A DNA stretch of 64,000 nt from Siphonodentalium dalli (GCA_032622095.1 CP136061.1:169515107-169579106); one strand, 5' to 3'. Positions 48,710-62,093 are shown, numbered from the stretch's first letter. The notes: generated from the letters alone by a model not told the origin. Made by a program: numbers and translations.

Positions 48710-49364
48710 ACGGATACCAAGCCATGGCAACAGTTCAAACTTTACAAAGTAAAGTTGAGCTAAAAGTGTTTAATATTACTTCTTAATTGGGGGTAAATCG
48801 ACTGCCTGAAATGCATGCTCATGGGTGTTTTTCAGGTGACAAAAACCAAAATTTCCACGGGGGAAGCCCCCCGGACCCCCACCTATGGGAGACCTCTGCT
48901 AGGCCTCCCATACCCTCCAGCAAGCCTACCGGCGGTTGTTTTTCTACTTCAACACTATCTCCGCCCGAAAAAAAGAGGGTTTTTTTTGTGTGTAAAAATC
49001 ATTTTTAATACACGTACCGGGTAATTCATTTGTTTTGGTAAAACCGATTGAGATACACCAATTCATGGCCAAAGTTACCGGCACTTGTATACTCTATTTA
49101 CCACGTTATGCATATGTACGTGTCATGCAGTCAAGCTTGAATCATCTGCATGTTGACTGCAACAACGTTGCGATCAATCAAACGCGACATTGCCGCGCGA
49201 AGGTGCTCATGGGCGCAGACATCTTTGTCAGGATATACCGTACTTAAATAAGTTCGTACCGAAAAGCGACAACTCCAATTAAGCGATTACCATGTGCGCT
49301 CATAGTTTTTTAACCCTAATTTATACGGTATTGTCCTGATTACGACAATAATTTAAACGCCGTG
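48710..49364. other. Interval without gene
   Basis: A GC-rich patch (48850-48970) contains inverted GGGGGAAGCCCCC and GGGAG/CTCCC motifs; otherwise nothing recognisable. Confidence 0.4.
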
Positions 49365-49860
49365 GCTAAAGAGCGGTATACCGCTCTTTCGTACCAAACG
49401 CTAAAGCGCGGTATACCGCTCTTTAGCTATCGCTAAAGAACGGTATCCCGCTCTTTATCATTTGGTGCTAAAGAGCGGTATACCGCTCTTTAGTACCAAA
49501 AGCTAAAGAGTGGTATACCACTCCCTAGCTATATGGGCCTGATACGCTAAAGAACGGTATACCGCTCTTTAGCGGTTGGTGCTAAAGAACGGTATACTGC
49601 TCTTCATCGTTGGCGCTAAAGAGCGGTATACTGCTATTTAATGACAAACGCCAAAGAACGGTGTACCTGTCATACACTCAAGAGTGGTGTACGCCGGTAT
49701 ATACCGCTATTTAGCTATACATGGTCCTGGCGCGATATTTAAAGAATGGTCTTACATTATCATCCGTACTGCTCGATCTTTAGTGTCCGGCTATAAAGAG
49801 CGGTATACCGCTCTTTAGCCATCATAGCTAAAGAGCGGTATACCGTTCTTTAGCCCTCAG
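49365..49860. repeat. Cluster of about eleven related palindromes
   Basis: The consensus half-site is GCTAAAGAGCGGTA followed directly by its reverse complement, centred on GTATAC. Good copies: 49368-49389, 49400-49427 (one mismatch), 49461-49500 (40 bp, one mismatched pair, including outer TTTGGT/ACCAAA), 49501-49530, 49545-49574 (one mismatch), about 49795-49817 and 49827-49854 (one mismatch). Weaker copies lie near 49432-49457, 49581-49606, 49615-49640, 49650-49676 and 49681-49716. Copy spacing is irregular (about 30-90 bp), unlike a simple tandem array. No coding. Confidence 0.92.
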
Positions 49861-50751
49861 TGCTTTTAGCCACTTCGTAATTTAAACTACTAGTTTACAA
49901 AAAGTAGGCTACTAAATAGTGGTTGTATTGTCATTGTATGGCTTACAGGTCTCCAAATATTATATATGTCGGCCCTATGTGTACCTAATTTTGTGTGTAA
50001 GCTGTATGTGCAGATAGCTTAATTAACTCAAGTACTTAATTGGTACGCGCTAATGGTGATATACGACTGGCCATCATATAGACAATATGACCTGCCTGTA
50101 ACAACATTTAACCATCTCACTACCATTAATAACCTGGCTGCCAATGGTAGTGAGATGGTTAAATGGATAATACACGCCATGTTGTATTCCAGTTTGTTTT
50201 TCATTACCCGAATGTCCACGGTAACAGTAATGTAGTATGTTCAGATATATTTAATTATAGCATCAACACAATCATCAAAACGTCATTTAACTGCCATTGA
50301 AATAGTATTGCTTCATGGTAGCCTATGTATATATAGCATACAGGCCTATATATCTATCAAATATATAGAGGCCTATATATATCTGACCATGCATGCATGT
50401 AATCCGTCAATATGTATTCAGACAGATTTTGTTTTCCAGGGCCGCCAGATCCGCCGATAAAGCATCCATGGTCGACTTATTAATATATATAAAGCCTTGT
50501 TCGAGAAAGTACCAGAATGTTCCGTTTCGTGGATAACCTGTTTTCTTCATTTTGTACGTCTCCGTTTCTTTTCATTGTCCGGAGAGTAAAGTCCCCTGTT
50601 CAAAAGATCACCATATCCTCTTATTTTGATATGTGATCCTGCCCATATTGAGCCACGAGTGACTCCTGAGACGAGGATCACGTATCATATGATGGCTGAT
50701 CCTACGGAGGATCACATATGTTTTTATATCTACACCCGTGCGCATGGCCTG
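49861..50751. other. Interval with hairpins, no gene
   Basis: Holds the perfect hairpin at 50105-50165, TATATA-rich stretches at 50330-50390, and an inverted repeat TATGTGATCCT (50630-50640) / AGGATCACATA (50708-50718). No coding signal. Confidence 0.5.
50105..50165. repeat. Perfect 23-bp hairpin with 15-nt loop
   Basis: The left arm begins CATTTAACCATCTCACTACC and the right arm is its exact reverse complement (50143-50165). The loop is AATAACCTGGCTGCC. It may be a small foldback element; too short for a typical microRNA precursor. Confidence 0.85.
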
Positions 50752-51032
50752 GATTTACGGGATATTTGTCTTGTTGAGAAAACGGTACCCCAACTGCCGC
50801 CTAGATATATATAAATATATATATATCCGGTACCCCAACTGACCACTATATAGGTGGCAGTTTTGGCAGTTGGGGTACCATCTCTGTATATATATGAAGG
50901 AGTGTGTGCTTTCGTTTTATTCCTGTATTACAAGTTCCTTGGGGTCTAGTAGACATGATAGATTCATGTCGGGGTCATCATCCTCAAAGAATTCCAAGGA
51001 GAGGCTCCTTGATAAATCAGTACCGCAACTGC

Positions 51033-51073
<41 letters not shown>

Positions 51074-53584
51074 CCGGTACCCCAACTGACCAGTATATAG
51101 GTTCAATATATATATTCATAATTAACTGAAAAATGGAAGTGGGGCTATTGCGAAAATACCTAGATAGCGGAGATAGCACAATTACAAGCTGATATATTTA
51201 GTAGAATGGTGCAACCTGTTTCCAATCGGAAATGATGCATATACATTATGTTGGTGGCCATGAATGGCAAAAAATTGTCAAATTTGACAAAATTAATCAC
51301 AGTCACCATATCGGAGAGCTCAATCACGCGTTATTCAGTAACCACAACAAATAATTGCGTAATTTAACGCTAAATGGTGGAACTTGTTGGCTATATATGT
51401 GTTTTTTTTCCAGAATTACTGACAAATTGGACCCAAAATACAACTTAAAACAGTCATTTACGGTATATAACAGCTGGTTGCCATGTATACAGAGACCCAA
51501 ATAGCCACCCCAACTCGTAATAGGAACGATCTAGACCAAGGACATGTCCCATGTGCAGAAGGGATGTTATGTTACACCAGCGATATAGATTTACGGGATA
51601 TTTGTCTTGTTGAGAAAACGGTACCCCAACTGCCGCCTAGATATATATAAATATATATATATCCGGTACCCCAACTGACCACTATATAGGTGGCAGTTTT
51701 GGCTGTTGGGGTACCATCTCTGTATATATATGAAGGAGTGTGTGCTTTCGTTTTATTCCTGTATTACAAGTTCCTTGGGGTCTAGTAGACATGATAGATT
51801 CATGTCGGGGTCATCATCCTCAAAGAATTCCAAAGAGAGGCTCCTTTAGAAATCAGTACCGCAACTTCCAAATATGTATATATATATATACAGCCGGTAC
51901 CCCAACTGACCAGTATATAGGTTCAATATATATATGCATAATTAACTGGAAAATGGAAGTGGGGCTATTGCGAAAATATCTAGATAGTGGAGATAGCACA
52001 ATTACAAGCTGATATATTTAGTAGAATGGTGCAACCTGTTTCCAATCGGAAATGGTGCATATACATTATGTTGGTGGCCATGAATGGCAAAAAATGGTCA
52101 AATTTGACAAAATTAATCACGGTCACCATATCGGAGAGCTCAATCACGCGTTATTCAGTAACCACAACAAATAATTGCGTAATTTAACGCTAAATGGTGG
52201 AACTTGTTGGCTATATATGTGTTTTTTTTCCAGAATTACTGACAAATTGGACCCAAAATACAACTTAAAACAGTCATTTACGGTATATAACAGCTGGTTG
52301 CCATGGATACAGAGACCCACATAGCCACCCCAACTCGTAATAGGAACGATCTAGACCAAGAACATGTCCCATGTGCAGAAGGGATGTTATGTTACACCAG
52401 CGATATAGATTTACGGGATATTTGTCTTGTTGAGAAAACGGTACCCCAACTGCCGCATGGATATATATAAATATATATACAGCCGGTACCCAAACTGACC
52501 AGTATATAGGTTCAATATATATATTCATAATTAACTGAAAAATGGAAGTGGGGCTATTGCGAAAATACCTAGATAGTGGAGATAGCACAATTACAAGCTG
52601 ATATATTTAGTAGAATGGTGCAACCTGTTTCCAATCGGAAATGGTGCATATACATTATGTTGGTGGCCATGAATGGCAAAAAATGGTCAAATTTGACAAA
52701 ATTAATCACAGTCACCATATCGGAGAGCTCAATCACGCGTTATTCAGTAAGCACACCAAATAATTGAGTAAATTTAACGCTAAATGGTGGAACTTGTTGG
52801 CTATATATGTGTTATTTTCCAGAATTACTGACAAATTGGACCCAAAATACAACTTAAAACAGTCATTTACGGTATATAACAGCTGGTTGCCATGGATACA
52901 GAGACCCACATAGCCACCCCAACTCGTAATAGGAACGATCTAGACCAAGAACATGTCCCATGTGCAGAAGGGATGTTATGTTACACCAGCGATATAGATT
53001 TACGGGATATTTGTCTTGTTGAGAAAACGGTACCCCAACTGCCGCCTGGATATATATAAATATATATACAGCCGGTACCCCAACTGACCAGTATATAGGT
53101 TCAATATATATATTCATAATTAACTGAAAAATGGAAGTGGGGCTATTGCGAAAATACCTAGATAGTGGAGATAGCACAATTACAAGCTGATATATTTAGT
53201 AGAATGGTGCAACCTGTTTCCAATCGGAAATGGTGCATATACATTATGTTGGTGGCCATGAATGGCAAAAAATGGTCAAATTTGACAAAATTAATCACAG
53301 TCACCATATCGGAGAGCTCAATCACGCGTTATTCAGTAACCACAACAAATAATTGCGTAATTTAACGCTAAATGGTGGAACTTGTTGGCTATATATGTGT
53401 TTTTTTCCAGAATTACTGACAAATTAGACCCAAAATACAACTTAAAACAGTCATTTACGGTATATAACAGCTGGTTGCCATGTATACAGAGACCCAAATA
53501 GCCACCCCAACTCGTAATAGGAACGATCTAGACCAAGGACATGTCCCATGTGCAGAAGGGATGTTATGTTACACCAGCGATATA
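50752..53584 (+). repeat. Higher-order repeat of satellite B, copy 1 (2,833 bp)
   Basis: La-Lb-S-S. It is repeated at 53585-56417 with the same length, unit order and private variants. One difference seen: TTTTCCAGAATT near 51408 reads TTTTCAAGAATT in copy 2. Confidence 0.93.
50829..50879. repeat. GGTACC hairpin inside La units
   Basis: GGTACCCCAACTG (50829-50841) pairs perfectly with CAGTTGGGGTACC (50867-50879) over a 25-nt loop. In Lb units one arm has a substitution that breaks a pair. The same 13-mer occurs in two further direct copies per long unit. Confidence 0.8.
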
Positions 53585-53865
53585 GATTTACGGGATATTT
53601 GTCTTGTTGAGAAAACGGTACCCCAACTGCCGCCTAGATATATATAAATATATATATATCCGGTACCCCAACTGACCACTATATAGGTGGCAGTTTTGGC
53701 AGTTGGGGTACCATCTCTGTATATATATGAAGGAGTGTGTGCTTTCGTTTTATTCCTGTATTACAAGTTCCTTGGGGTCTAGTAGACATGATAGATTCAT
53801 GTCGGGGTCATCATCCTCAAAGAATTCCAAGGAGAGGCTCCTTGATAAATCAGTACCGCAACTGC

Positions 53866-53906
<41 letters not shown>

Positions 53907-56417
53907 CCGGTACCCCAACTGACCAGTATATAGGTTCAATATATATATTCATAATTAACTGAAAAATGGAAGTGGGGCTATTGCGAAAATACCTAGATAG
54001 CGGAGATAGCACAATTACAAGCTGATATATTTAGTAGAATGGTGCAACCTGTTTCCAATCGGAAATGATGCATATACATTATGTTGGTGGCCATGAATGG
54101 CAAAAAATTGTCAAATTTGACAAAATTAATCACAGTCACCATATCGGAGAGCTCAATCACGCGTTATTCAGTAACCACAACAAATAATTGCGTAATTTAA
54201 CGCTAAATGGTGGAACTTGTTGGCTATATATGTGTTTTTTTTCAAGAATTACTGACAAATTGGACCCAAAATACAACTTAAAACAGTCATTTACGGTATA
54301 TAACAGCTGGTTGCCATGTATACAGAGACCCAAATAGCCACCCCAACTCGTAATAGGAACGATCTAGACCAAGGACATGTCCCATGTGCAGAAGGGATGT
54401 TATGTTACACCAGCGATATAGATTTACGGGATATTTGTCTTGTTGAGAAAACGGTACCCCAACTGCCGCCTAGATATATATAAATATATATATATCCGGT
54501 ACCCCAACTGACCACTATATAGGTGGCAGTTTTGGCTGTTGGGGTACCATCTCTGTATATATATGAAGGAGTGTGTGCTTTCGTTTTATTCCTGTATTAC
54601 AAGTTCCTTGGGGTCTAGTAGACATGATAGATTCATGTCGGGGTCATCATCCTCAAAGAATTCCAAAGAGAGGCTCCTTTAGAAATCAGTACCGCAACTT
54701 CCAAATATGTATATATATATATACAGCCGGTACCCCAACTGACCAGTATATAGGTTCAATATATATATGCATAATTAACTGGAAAATGGAAGTGGGGCTA
54801 TTGCGAAAATATCTAGATAGTGGAGATAGCACAATTACAAGCTGATATATTTAGTAGAATGGTGCAACCTGTTTCCAATCGGAAATGGTGCATATACATT
54901 ATGTTGGTGGCCATGAATGGCAAAAAATGGTCAAATTTGACAAAATTAATCACGGTCACCATATCGGAGAGCTCAATCACGCGTTATTCAGTAACCACAA
55001 CAAATAATTGCGTAATTTAACGCTAAATGGTGGAACTTGTTGGCTATATATGTGTTTTTTTTCCAGAATTACTGACAAATTGGACCCAAAATACAACTTA
55101 AAACAGTCATTTACGGTATATAACAGCTGGTTGCCATGGATACAGAGACCCACATAGCCACCCCAACTCGTAATAGGAACGATCTAGACCAAGAACATGT
55201 CCCATGTGCAGAAGGGATGTTATGTTACACCAGCGATATAGATTTACGGGATATTTGTCTTGTTGAGAAAACGGTACCCCAACTGCCGCATGGATATATA
55301 TAAATATATATACAGCCGGTACCCAAACTGACCAGTATATAGGTTCAATATATATATTCATAATTAACTGAAAAATGGAAGTGGGGCTATTGCGAAAATA
55401 CCTAGATAGTGGAGATAGCACAATTACAAGCTGATATATTTAGTAGAATGGTGCAACCTGTTTCCAATCGGAAATGGTGCATATACATTATGTTGGTGGC
55501 CATGAATGGCAAAAAATGGTCAAATTTGACAAAATTAATCACAGTCACCATATCGGAGAGCTCAATCACGCGTTATTCAGTAAGCACACCAAATAATTGA
55601 GTAAATTTAACGCTAAATGGTGGAACTTGTTGGCTATATATGTGTTATTTTCCAGAATTACTGACAAATTGGACCCAAAATACAACTTAAAACAGTCATT
55701 TACGGTATATAACAGCTGGTTGCCATGGATACAGAGACCCACATAGCCACCCCAACTCGTAATAGGAACGATCTAGACCAAGAACATGTCCCATGTGCAG
55801 AAGGGATGTTATGTTACACCAGCGATATAGATTTACGGGATATTTGTCTTGTTGAGAAAACGGTACCCCAACTGCCGCCTGGATATATATAAATATATAT
55901 ACAGCCGGTACCCCAACTGACCAGTATATAGGTTCAATATATATATTCATAATTAACTGAAAAATGGAAGTGGGGCTATTGCGAAAATACCTAGATAGTG
56001 GAGATAGCACAATTACAAGCTGATATATTTAGTAGAATGGTGCAACCTGTTTCCAATCGGAAATGGTGCATATACATTATGTTGGTGGCCATGAATGGCA
56101 AAAAATGGTCAAATTTGACAAAATTAATCACAGTCACCATATCGGAGAGCTCAATCACGCGTTATTCAGTAACCACAACAAATAATTGCGTAATTTAACG
56201 CTAAATGGTGGAACTTGTTGGCTATATATGTGTTTTTTTCCAGAATTACTGACAAATTAGACCCAAAATACAACTTAAAACAGTCATTTACGGTATATAA
56301 CAGCTGGTTGCCATGTATACAGAGACCCAAATAGCCACCCCAACTCGTAATAGGAACGATCTAGACCAAGGACATGTCCCATGTGCAGAAGGGATGTTAT
56401 GTTACACCAGCGATATA
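53585..56417 (+). repeat. Higher-order repeat of satellite B, copy 2 (2,833 bp)
   Basis: Almost base-for-base repeat of copy 1, indicating a very recent tandem duplication or an assembly duplication. The next block does not continue the La-Lb-S-S pattern. Confidence 0.93.
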
Positions 56418-58960
56418 GATTTACGGGATATTTGTCTTGTTGAGAAAACGGTACCCCAACTGCCGCCTAGATATATATAAATATATATATATCCGGTACC
56501 CCAACTGACCACTATATAGGTGGCAGTTTTGGCTGTTGGGGTACCATCTCTGTATATATATGAAGGAGTGTGTGCTTTCGTTTTATTCCTGTATTACAAG
56601 TTCCTTGGGGTCTAGTAGACATGATAGATTCATGTCGGGGTCATCATCCTCAAAGAATTCCAAAGAGAGGCTCCTTTAGAAATCAGTACCGCAACTTCCA
56701 AATATATATACATATATATACAGCCGGTACCCCAACTGACCAGTATATAGGTTCAATATATATATTCATAATTAACTGGAAAATGGAAGTGGGGCTATTG
56801 CGAAAATATCTAGATAGTGGAGATAGCACAATTACAAGCTGATATATTAAGTAGAATGGTGCAAGCTGTTTCCAATCGGAAATGGTGCATATACATTATG
56901 TTGGTGGCCATGAATGGCAAAAAATGGTCAAATTTGACAAAATTAATCACGGTCACCATATCGGAGAGCTCAATCACGCGTTATTCAGTAATCACAACAA
57001 ATAATTGCGTAATTTAACGCTAAATGGTGGAACTTGTTGGCTATATATGTGTTTTTTTCCAGAATTACTGACAAATTGGACCCAAAATACAACTTAAAAC
57101 AGTCATTTACGGTATATAACAGCTGGTTGCCATGGATACAGAGACCCACATAGCCACCCCAACTCGTAATAGGAACGATCTAGACCAAGAACATGTCCCA
57201 TGTGCAGAAGGGATGTTATGTTACACCAGCGATATAGATTTACGGGATATTTGTCTTGTTGAGAAAACGGTACCCCAACTGCCGCCTGGATATATATAAA
57301 TATATATATATCCGGTACCCCAACTGACCACTATATAGGTGGCAGTTTTGGCTGTTGGGATACCATCTCTGTATATATATGAAGGAGTGTGTTCTTTCGT
57401 TTTATTCCTGTATTACAAGTTCCTTGGGGTCTAGTAGACATGATAGATTCATGTCGGGGTCATCATCCTCAAAGAATTCCAAAGAGAGGCTCCTTTAGAA
57501 ATCAGTACGGCAACTTCCAAATATATATATATATATATATATACAGCCGGTACCCCAACTGACCAGTATATACATGTAGGTTCAATATATATATTCATAA
57601 TTAACTGGAAAATGGAAGTGGGGCTATTGCGAAAATATCTAGATAGTGGAGATAGCACAATTACAAGCTGATATATTTAGTAGAATGGTGCAACCTGTTT
57701 CCAATCGGAAATGGTGCATATACATTATGTTGGTGGCCATGAATGGCAAAAAATGGTCAAATTTGACAAAATTAATCACGGTCACCATATCGGAGAGCTC
57801 AATCACGCGTTATTCAGTAACCACAACAAATAATCGCGTAATTTAACGCTAAATGGTGGAACTTGTTGGCTATATATGTGTTTTTTTCCAGAATTACTGA
57901 CAAATTGGACCCAAAATACAACTTAAAACAGTCATTTACGGTATATAACAGCTGGTTGCCATGTATACAGAGACCCAAATAGCCACCCCAACTCGTAATA
58001 GGAACGATCTAGACCAAGGACATGTCCCATGTGCAGAAGGGATGTTATGTTACACCAGCGATATAGATTTACGGGATATTTGTCTTGTTGAGAAAACGGT
58101 ACCCCAACTGCCGCCTAGATATATATAAATATATATATATCCGGTACCCCAACTGACCACTATATAGGTGGCAGTTTTGGCTGTTGGGGTACCATCTCTG
58201 TATATATATGAAGAAGTGTGTGCTTTCGTTTTATTCCTGTATTACAAGTTCCTTGGGGTCTAGTAGACATGATAGATTCATGTCGGGGTCATCATCCTCA
58301 AAGAATTCCAAAGAGAGGCTCCTTTAGAAATCAGTACCGCAACTTCCAAATATATATATATATATACAGCCGGTACCCCAACTGACCATTATATAGGTTC
58401 AATATATATATTCATAATTAACTGGAAAATGGAAGTGGGGCTATTGCGAAAATATCTAGATAGTGGAGATATCACAATTACAAGCTGATATATTTAGTAG
58501 AATGGTGCAACCTGTTTCCAATCGGAAATGGTGCATATACATTATGTTGGTGGCCATGAATGGCAAAAAATGGTCAAATTTGACAAAATTAATCACGGTC
58601 ACCATATCGGAGAGCTCAATCACGCGTTATTCAGTAAGCACAACAAATAATTGCGTAATTTAACGCTAAATGGTGGAACTTGTTGGCTATATATGTGTTA
58701 TTTTCCAGAATTACTGACAAATTGGACCCAAAATACAACTTAAAACAGTCATTTACGGTATATAACAGCTGGTTGCCATGGATACAGAGACCCACATAGC
58801 CACCCCAACTCGTAATAGGAACGATCTAGACCAAGAACATGTCCCATGTGCAGAAGGGATGTTATGTTACACCAGCGATATAGATTTACGGGATATTTGT
58901 CTTGTTGAGAAAACGGTACCCCAACTGCCGCCTGGATATATCTATATCTATATTTGCGAA

Positions 58961-58962
<2 letters not shown>

Positions 58963-58998
<36 letters not shown>
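58963..58998 (+). repeat. (CTGT)n microsatellite near the Helitron 5' end
   Basis: About nine CTGT repeats right after the Helitron start. A second run lies at 60342-60364 before a paralogous segment, suggesting an internal duplication of the 5' module. Confidence 0.9.
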
Positions 58999-58999
<1 letters not shown>

Positions 59000-59149
59000 G
59001 TTCTATAGAAATTCACAGGGGACCATCTAGATGATGCCAAAGGGGTCTACTATGAGTAGCTTTTTACGAGAAAGATAATGGTCGGGGTTAGAATTTTCTA
59101 AAGTGACGCCGTTGTTGTCAGGGGCAGAAAAGGGGGAGGGGCAGAAAAA

Positions 59150-60930
59150 AAAATTGTCGCTGATTGCCACCAAACTTATATATAATCATCCCCATAATAT
59201 GAGGAATCTACTGGTGTGGTTTAAATATGGCAAAAGTTGCGCCGTTCGCGTCAGGGGTGCCCGGAAGGGGGAGGGCAGATTTTTTTCTGTCGCCGATTGC
59301 CATGAAACTTACATATAATCATCCACATGATATGAAGAATCCAACGGTGTGGTTTAAATATGTCAAAAGTGGCGTCGTTCGAGTCAGGGATGCACGGAGG
59401 GGGAGAGGGGCACCAAAATTGATAAAACTAATTTTAGCGCCGATTTCCACCAAATTGATATATATTCTTCTTCATGATACAAGGAATCTATTTGTGCGAT
59501 TTAACAACGCCAAATTGTTGTCTTTTGGGTGAGAGATTGGGAGGGGGTGGGCACTAAATTTGATAATAATTGGTTTAGTCGCCGATTGCCACCACACTTA
59601 TACAAAGTCATCCCCATGGTATGAGGAGTCTAATGGTGTGGCTTATATCTGTCAAATGTGGCCTCATTCGAGTCAGGGTTGCATTGAAAGGGACAGGGGC
59701 ACCAAAATTGATGCACAATTTTTTTAGCGCCAATTTCCACCAAATTGATACACGTTCTTATCCGTGATACGAGGAATCTAATCGGGTGATTTAAAGACGC
59801 TATAGTGGTGCTGTTTGGGTGAGAGATGGGGAGGGGAGGGATTGGCACCAAATTTGATAAAAAAAATTGTTTAGTCGCCGATTATCACCAAACTTATAAA
59901 CAATCATCTCCATGATATCAGGAGTGTAATCGTGTGGTTTAAGGATGTCACAAGTGGAGCCATTCGAGAGTCAGTGGTGTATAGAGATGAGAGGGACACA
60001 AAAAAATATATGTATATGTTTAGTGCCGATTTCCACCAGATTGATACATATTCTTCTCCGTGATACGAGGAATCTTATCGTGTGGTTTAGATACACCAAA
60101 TAGGTGCCCTATGGGTGAGAAATATGGGGACCTTAAATTTGATACGAATTTGTATACTCACCAATTTTCACCAATTTCATATATATTCATCTCTAATCTC
60201 TAATGAGTCTTAGTGTGTGCAGCTTGAGTCCGAAATAGGGACGGGAGGGTCACCAAAAACTGATACAAAATATTTTTAGTACCAATTACCATCAAATTCA
60301 GACACATTCTTCTCAAATGATACAATAAATCAAATCGTGCTGTCTGTCTGTCTGTCTGTCTGTCTTTATGTGTGTCTGTGTGCGTTCTATATATAACTTC
60401 ACGCGGTACAATCGACATGGCACCAAGGCGTTCTAAGAGAGGAAACTTTTTACAAGGAAGATAATGGTGCGGGTTAAATTTTTTCTAAAATGACGCTGTT
60501 GGTGTCAGTGGAAGAAAAGAGGGAGGTCGGCAAAATAAAAAAAATATGGTGAAATAGTTTTGTCGCCGATTTCCACCAAACGAATACATAATCACCTTCG
60601 CAATATGGCGTTGTTCGAGTCAGCGTTGCATCAACAATTGATTTAATAAACTATTTTAGCCCAGATTTCCACCAAATTGATATATTATTCTTCTCTATGA
60701 TATGAGGAATATCATCGTGTGATTTAAAGATGCCAAATTGCTGTCGTTTGGGTGAGAGGTGTTGGGTCATAATTATTCTCAGAATTTATTTAGTTGCTGA
60801 TTACGACCAAAATTATATATAATCATCGCCAGTATATCATGCATCCATGAGTCTAATGGGCGTGGTTTAAATATGTCAAAAGAGGCAAAAGCTGATACAA
60901 ATATATTTGGCCCCAATTCCAACCAAATTC
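59150..60930 (+). repeat. Diverged ~145-bp tandem array inside the Helitron
   Basis: The motif CGCCGATT.CCACCAAA recurs at about 59157, 59291, 59440, 59580, 59727, 59874, 60025, 60163, 60280, 60564, 60660, 60795 and 60913. Alternating versions (TGCC...ACTTATATA and TTCC...ATTGATA) suggest a dimeric unit of about 290 bp. Confidence 0.75.
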
Positions 60931-62075
60931 ATACACGTTTTTCTTTAATAATATACCATGAATTAAATCACATTTGGTGTCGTTTGCGTCACGGATGGCG
61001 AGCGGATATGCACTATCATTGATGAGATTGCTATTCGCCGATATCCACGTATAAGTTATATACAGTCACCCAGGCCATCTCCATACCATTTTAAGTAGTT
61101 TTGGGCGTTCACATTTCACAATCCCGACATATGGTGACCCACTTAAGTCACTTGATTATATCTTCTTACCTGTCATATTTATATGGCAATCAGGGCATTC
61201 ACACAATGAGCTAGCAAAAAGAGATACGTAGAAGAAGCATTAAATGTATATTTATCATTCTATTGAAGAGATATACATATATTCGTGTAAACTGAGAGAC
61301 ATCGAACCGTCAGAGGATTGCATATATATTATAACAAAATTGAGTCTGTTCCATTCAATACAGTTTCCACAAAAAAGTTACAATTTGTCAAGAGATATGG
61401 AAGGCCTGTTCATAAATAGTGGTCACAGTGTGCAGTCAAATATAGTTTCTTATGATATACAAGAAAATGCAGTTAGTAGCACAAGACTTTTCAGAATCCT
61501 CCCAATACTGACATCTGACAAGGGTTTTAGAACAGACTCATCGACTGACATAAACAACTCAAAATCTCGCTCTGTGCCTGGCACATATAGTTGATATATA
61601 GGCGCAGCAACATTTCGTTTAAACTGAGAATATTTAGCCAATATATAGCACCATGAACAGAGTAGCACCTGGAAATTTCTTTGAACCATCTGTATCTTCA
61701 TGGAGATATGATAGCCAGGTGTCCTCGAGATCTTAGTCCAACCCACTAGAGTGATTGATACATCTCAACTTGAATATGTAAAACCCAATTATCATCTTTT
61801 ATCGAACTAATGTGTTCATGATGTCCATGTATCATCTAATGTATACGCAGTTGTAAATACATAAATACTTCATTATTGGTGGAACGGATTAATCGCGATA
61901 AACAGAATGACAATTGACAAGGTGAGCCACTAATTATATTCCATGACTGTAATAATCATGTTTTGTGATGCTATTTGAATATACAATTTATGAGAAAACG
62001 TATAACACTTTAAGCAAGAGCATTTTCTATTCCCAACAAATATCCACAACACACAGAGGGTTTCACATCGCATTA

Positions 62076-62093
62076 ACCTGTGCAACGCCGGGT
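62076..62093 (+). terminator. Helitron 3' termination hairpin
   Basis: ACCTG pairs with CGGGT (one T-G pair) around an 8-nt loop, 7 nt upstream of the terminal CTAG. Position and size fit the rolling-circle termination hairpin of Helitrons. Confidence 0.65.

Larger units (their letters stand above)
50752..58940 (+). repeat. Satellite B, left part, long and short units
   Basis: Unit starts (GATTTACGGGATATTTGTC) lie at 50752, 51588, 52408, 52997, 53585, 54421, 55241, 55830, 56418, 57237, 58066 and 58883. Lengths 836, 820, 589, 588, 836, 820, 589, 588, 819, 829 and 817 give the order La Lb S S La Lb S S Lb Lb Lb, then S (interrupted). S lacks about 230-245 bp lying between TA-repeats, so it looks like a deletion by recombination between TA tracts. 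La differs from Lb at GGCAGTTGG and at CTTGATAAATC. Open frames in the units carry GTG starts or run into TA repeats; none is supported. Confidence 0.96.

Noticed and set aside
49365-49860. CRISPR-like array
   Set aside because: The repeats are palindromes with variable sequence and irregular spacing, there are no uniform spacers or cas genes, and the DNA is eukaryotic.
50105-50165. microRNA precursor
   Set aside because: Total length is about 61 nt with a perfect stem of 23 bp; animal precursors are usually longer with internal mismatches. Kept only as a hairpin.
51987-52187. Repeated 63-66 codon frames and 90-104 codon frames in satellite B
   Set aside because: They start at GTG or run into TA repeats, and recur with the satellite only.
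61450-61746. 98-codon minus-strand and 116-codon plus-strand frames inside the large Helitron
   Set aside because: They considered as a captured gene fragment, but overlap each other in opposite directions, show no recognisable domain, and have no splice or start context.
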